Origin: Alphaproteobacteria bacterium
GTDB taxonomy: Bacteria; Pseudomonadota; Alphaproteobacteria; UBA8366
Reading direction: 5' to 3'
NCBI GenBank assembly: GCA_030743445.1
Contig: JASLSL010000340.1
Coordinates: 1-14,700, forward strand
Length of the DNA stretch: 14,700 bases
Below, one piece after another: positions 13,146 through 14,700 of this stretch. Each line of letters opens with the position of its first letter. The first letter of the stretch is position 1. Under the pieces are notes generated by a model. That model saw only the letters and a program-made list of their open reading frames with translations. It did no database searches and was not told the DNA's origin. The position numbers and the translations under genes were made by a program.

Positions 13146-14402
13146 ATGTTGGTGATGACCATACGATCCTCGATCCGATACCTGCTGGCGCCGGTCATCA
13201 TCTCGGCCGTCGTGGGATTGTTTGCCCAGGCATTCCCCGCCGCGGGCGCCGGTGCGGGCCCGGTGATCACCAAGGCGCGGGTCGGCGCGCATGGCGAGAT
13301 CACCCGTTTCGTGATCGAGGCCGATCGGGCCTTTCCCTATCGGATATTCATCCTGACCAACCCCTATCGCGTGGTCGTCGACCTGCCCGAGGTGAGCTGG
13401 CGCGCCGAGCCGCCGAAGCTCAACGCCGCCGCCGGACTGGTCGCGAATTACCGCTACGGCCTGTTCCGGCCTGGCAACAGCCGGGTGGTGATCGACGTCA
13501 ACACGCCGGTCGCGATCGAGCGGCACTTCTTCCTGGCGTCGGGGACGGCGCAGGCGCCGGGCCAACGCTTCGTGCTCGACATCCGCGGGATTACACCGGT
13601 GGCGTTCGGGACGACACCGAAGTCGATCGCATCGCCCAAGTGGAAGGCGCCGGCGCCCGAGCGCGCGGCAAAGCCGGCCACGCCGCCGCCGCCGCGCCGC
13701 AAGGGCGACCGGCGCGTGGTGATGATCGATCCGGGGCATGGCGGCGTCGATCCGGGAGCCATCGGCCGGACCGGTATCTTCGAGAAGCACATCACCTTCA
13801 AGGTCGCCAAGGCGGTCAAGCGCAAGCTCGAGGCGACCGGCCGCTACCGGGTGCTGTTGACCCGCAACCGCGACGTCTACGTCTCGCTCCGCAGGCGCTT
13901 CAAGCGGGCCGAGGACGCCGCCGCCGAGCTCTTCGTCTCGCTGCACGCCGATACCATCAAGAACCGCAAGATCCGTGGCGCCTCGGTCTACACCTTGTCG
14001 GAAAAATCGTCGGACAAGGAAGCCGAGGCACTGGCGACCAAGGAAAACCGCGCCGATGTCATCGCCGGGGTCGACCTCTCGACCCAATCGGACGACGTCG
14101 CCTCAATCCTGATCTCGCTACGGCAGCGCAACACGATGGACGAATCGGCGCACTTCGCGCGGTTCCTGGTCAAGCAGCTGGCGCGCAACATCTCGCTGTT
14201 GCGCAACACCCACCGGTTCGCCGGGTTCGCGGTGCTGAAATCGCCCGACGTGCCGTCGGTGCTGGTCGAACTCGGCTACCTCTCCAACCGCAAGGAAGAG
14301 AAGCTGCTGCGCTCGAAGAAGTTCCGCCAACGGGTGGCGCTTTCGATCCTGCGCGCCGCCGACCAATACTTCAAACGCAAGGAACGGTTAAACCGGTCAT
14401 GA
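13146..14402 (+). CDS. amiC: N-acetylmuramoyl-L-alanine amidase (AmiC type, AMIN + Amidase_3)
   Basis: This 418-aa periplasmic zinc amidase cleaves the bond between MurNAc and L-Ala to split septal peptidoglycan. A signal peptide covers about residues 1-35 (IRSSIRYLLAPVIISAVVGLFAQAFPAAGA). An AMIN domain (about 40-150) should target it to the septum or peptidoglycan; NPYRVVVDLP and SRVVIDVN are typical strands. A Pro/Ala/Lys linker (160-187) joins it to the Amidase_3 domain. That domain has zinc ligands in MIDPGHGG (His198), EKHITF (Glu213) and SLHADT (His267) and the catalytic Glu in VLVELGYLSN (Glu375). The insertion around 285-330 corresponds to the autoinhibitory helix region of AmiC-type enzymes, which EnvC/NlpD-type activators relieve. 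Start 13146 is chosen over the in-frame ATG at 13155 because of spacing to GGAGA. Divergence from rne is a familiar alphaproteobacterial arrangement. Confidence 0.95.
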   Translation: MLVMTIRSSIRYLLAPVIISAVVGLFAQAFPAAGAGAGPVITKARVGAHGEITRFVIEADRAFPYRIFILTNPYRVVVDLPEVSWRAEPPKLNAAAGLVANYRYGLFRPGNSRVVIDVNTPVAIERHFFLASGTAQAPGQRFVLDIRGITPVAFGTTPKSIASPKWKAPAPERAAKPATPPPPRRKGDRRVVMIDPGHGGVDPGAIGRTGIFEKHITFKVAKAVKRKLEATGRYRVLLTRNRDVYVSLRRRFKRAEDAAAELFVSLHADTIKNRKIRGASVYTLSEKSSDKEAEALATKENRADVIAGVDLSTQSDDVASILISLRQRNTMDESAHFARFLVKQLARNISLLRNTHRFAGFAVLKSPDVPSVLVELGYLSNRKEEKLLRSKKFRQRVALSILRAADQYFKRKERLNRS

Positions 14403-14458
14403 CCGCGCGTCGGGCCAGGGTTATGAGCCGGGCATGGAAAAGGTGCCGCTGGCGGTGC

Positions 14459-14464
14459 TAGAAT
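14459..14464 (+). promoter_or_regulatory. Possible -10 element upstream of the DapA-like gene
   Basis: TAGAAT preceded by TGC resembles an extended -10 box about 50 nt before the start at 14514. No good -35 element is present, so support is weak. The gap after amiC is 111 nt, leaving independent transcription possible. Confidence 0.25.
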
Positions 14465-14513
14465 AGCCGCGGCGTCCCGGTTCACCGGCGATTCGTCCCA
14501 GGGAGACGGCAGC

Positions 14514-14700
14514 ATGACCAAACCCCGTATCGAAGGCTCGTTCGTGGCCTTGATCACCCCGTTCAACAAAGACGGGTCGGTCGATTACGAAGGCTTCCGC
14601 ACCTTGCTCGATTTCCATGCCGAGAACGGCACCAGCGCCGTCCTGATCATGGGTTCGACCGGCGAGGTGTCGATGCTGAGCCCAGATGAGCGCCGGAAAA
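14514..14700 (+). CDS. DapA/NanA-family aldolase, N-terminal part (cut by the window end)
   Basis: Only the first 62 residues are present. They read as the start of a dihydrodipicolinate synthase/N-acetylneuraminate lyase superfamily TIM-barrel: GSFVALITPFNKDGSVDYEGFRTLLDFH (8-35) then SAVLIMGSTGEVSMLSPDERR (41-61). The pyruvate-binding loop is GSTGE (47-51). DapA enzymes normally have GTTGE, while N-acetylneuraminate lyases have GSTGE, so the exact activity cannot be settled without the Schiff-base Lys region downstream. GGGAGA (14501-14506) sits 7 nt before the ATG, a strong ribosome-binding site. It follows amiC on the same strand. Confidence 0.88.
   Translation, partial: MTKPRIEGSFVALITPFNKDGSVDYEGFRTLLDFHAENGTSAVLIMGSTGEVSMLSPDERRK

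Noticed and set aside
1..14700. CRISPR array, tRNA, rRNA, riboswitch or complete insertion sequence
   Set aside because: No regularly spaced direct repeats, tRNA-like cloverleaf, rRNA sequence, known riboswitch core or transposase was seen on reading both strands.

Overview
The window is high-GC alphaproteobacterial chromosome, most likely from a Rhodospirillales-like free-living bacterium. Three things point there: strong G/C third-position bias with dense gene packing; an RNase E with an acidic insertion in its S1 domain and a C-terminal Gly-Trp-Trp end; and protein families typical of that group (AMIN-type AmiC, YfcG-type glutathione transferase, long-form CFA synthase). The first ~570 bases are clearly different: AT-rich, with one small secreted hypothetical protein, and probably a transferred or remnant segment.

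Layout, left to right. (1) 1-570: AT-rich segment with a 112-aa putative exported protein. (2) 570-3627: a small-molecule catabolism or detoxification block. A minus-strand pair (GST of the Nu/YfcG type, then a crotonase-superfamily protein lacking both usual catalytic glutamates) diverges from a plus-strand pair (PhyH-type Fe(II)/2-oxoglutarate dioxygenase, then a zeta-class GST/maleylacetoacetate isomerase, translationally coupled by a TAATG overlap). (3) 3712-5942, minus strand: an envelope pair, an M48 BepA-like metalloprotease with TPRs followed by a DsbA/ScsC-like thiol oxidoreductase. (4) 6010-8790, plus strand: a divergent gamma-glutamyltransferase-family protein followed after 9 nt by a class I/II PLP aminotransferase. 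(5) 8787-10046, minus strand: cyclopropane-fatty-acyl-phospholipid synthase, overlapping the aminotransferase tail-to-tail by 4 nt. (6) 10268-12649, minus strand: RNase E. (7) 12650-13145: a 496-bp divergent regulatory region with several perfect inverted repeats. (8) 13146-14402, plus strand: N-acetylmuramoyl-L-alanine amidase AmiC. (9) 14514 to the window end: the start of a DapA/NanA-family aldolase.

Much of the window is housekeeping: RNA turnover (rne), septal peptidoglycan cleavage (amiC), envelope protein quality control (M48 plus DsbA) and membrane lipid modification (cfa). I did not find a clear new multi-gene defence or mobile system. The most unusual features are: a crotonase with both catalytic Glu positions substituted; a GGT-family protein with altered nucleophile and substrate-binding motifs; an operator-like perfect palindrome between rne and amiC; and a GST/crotonase/PhyH/zeta-GST block that could be an undescribed glutathione-dependent degradation module.
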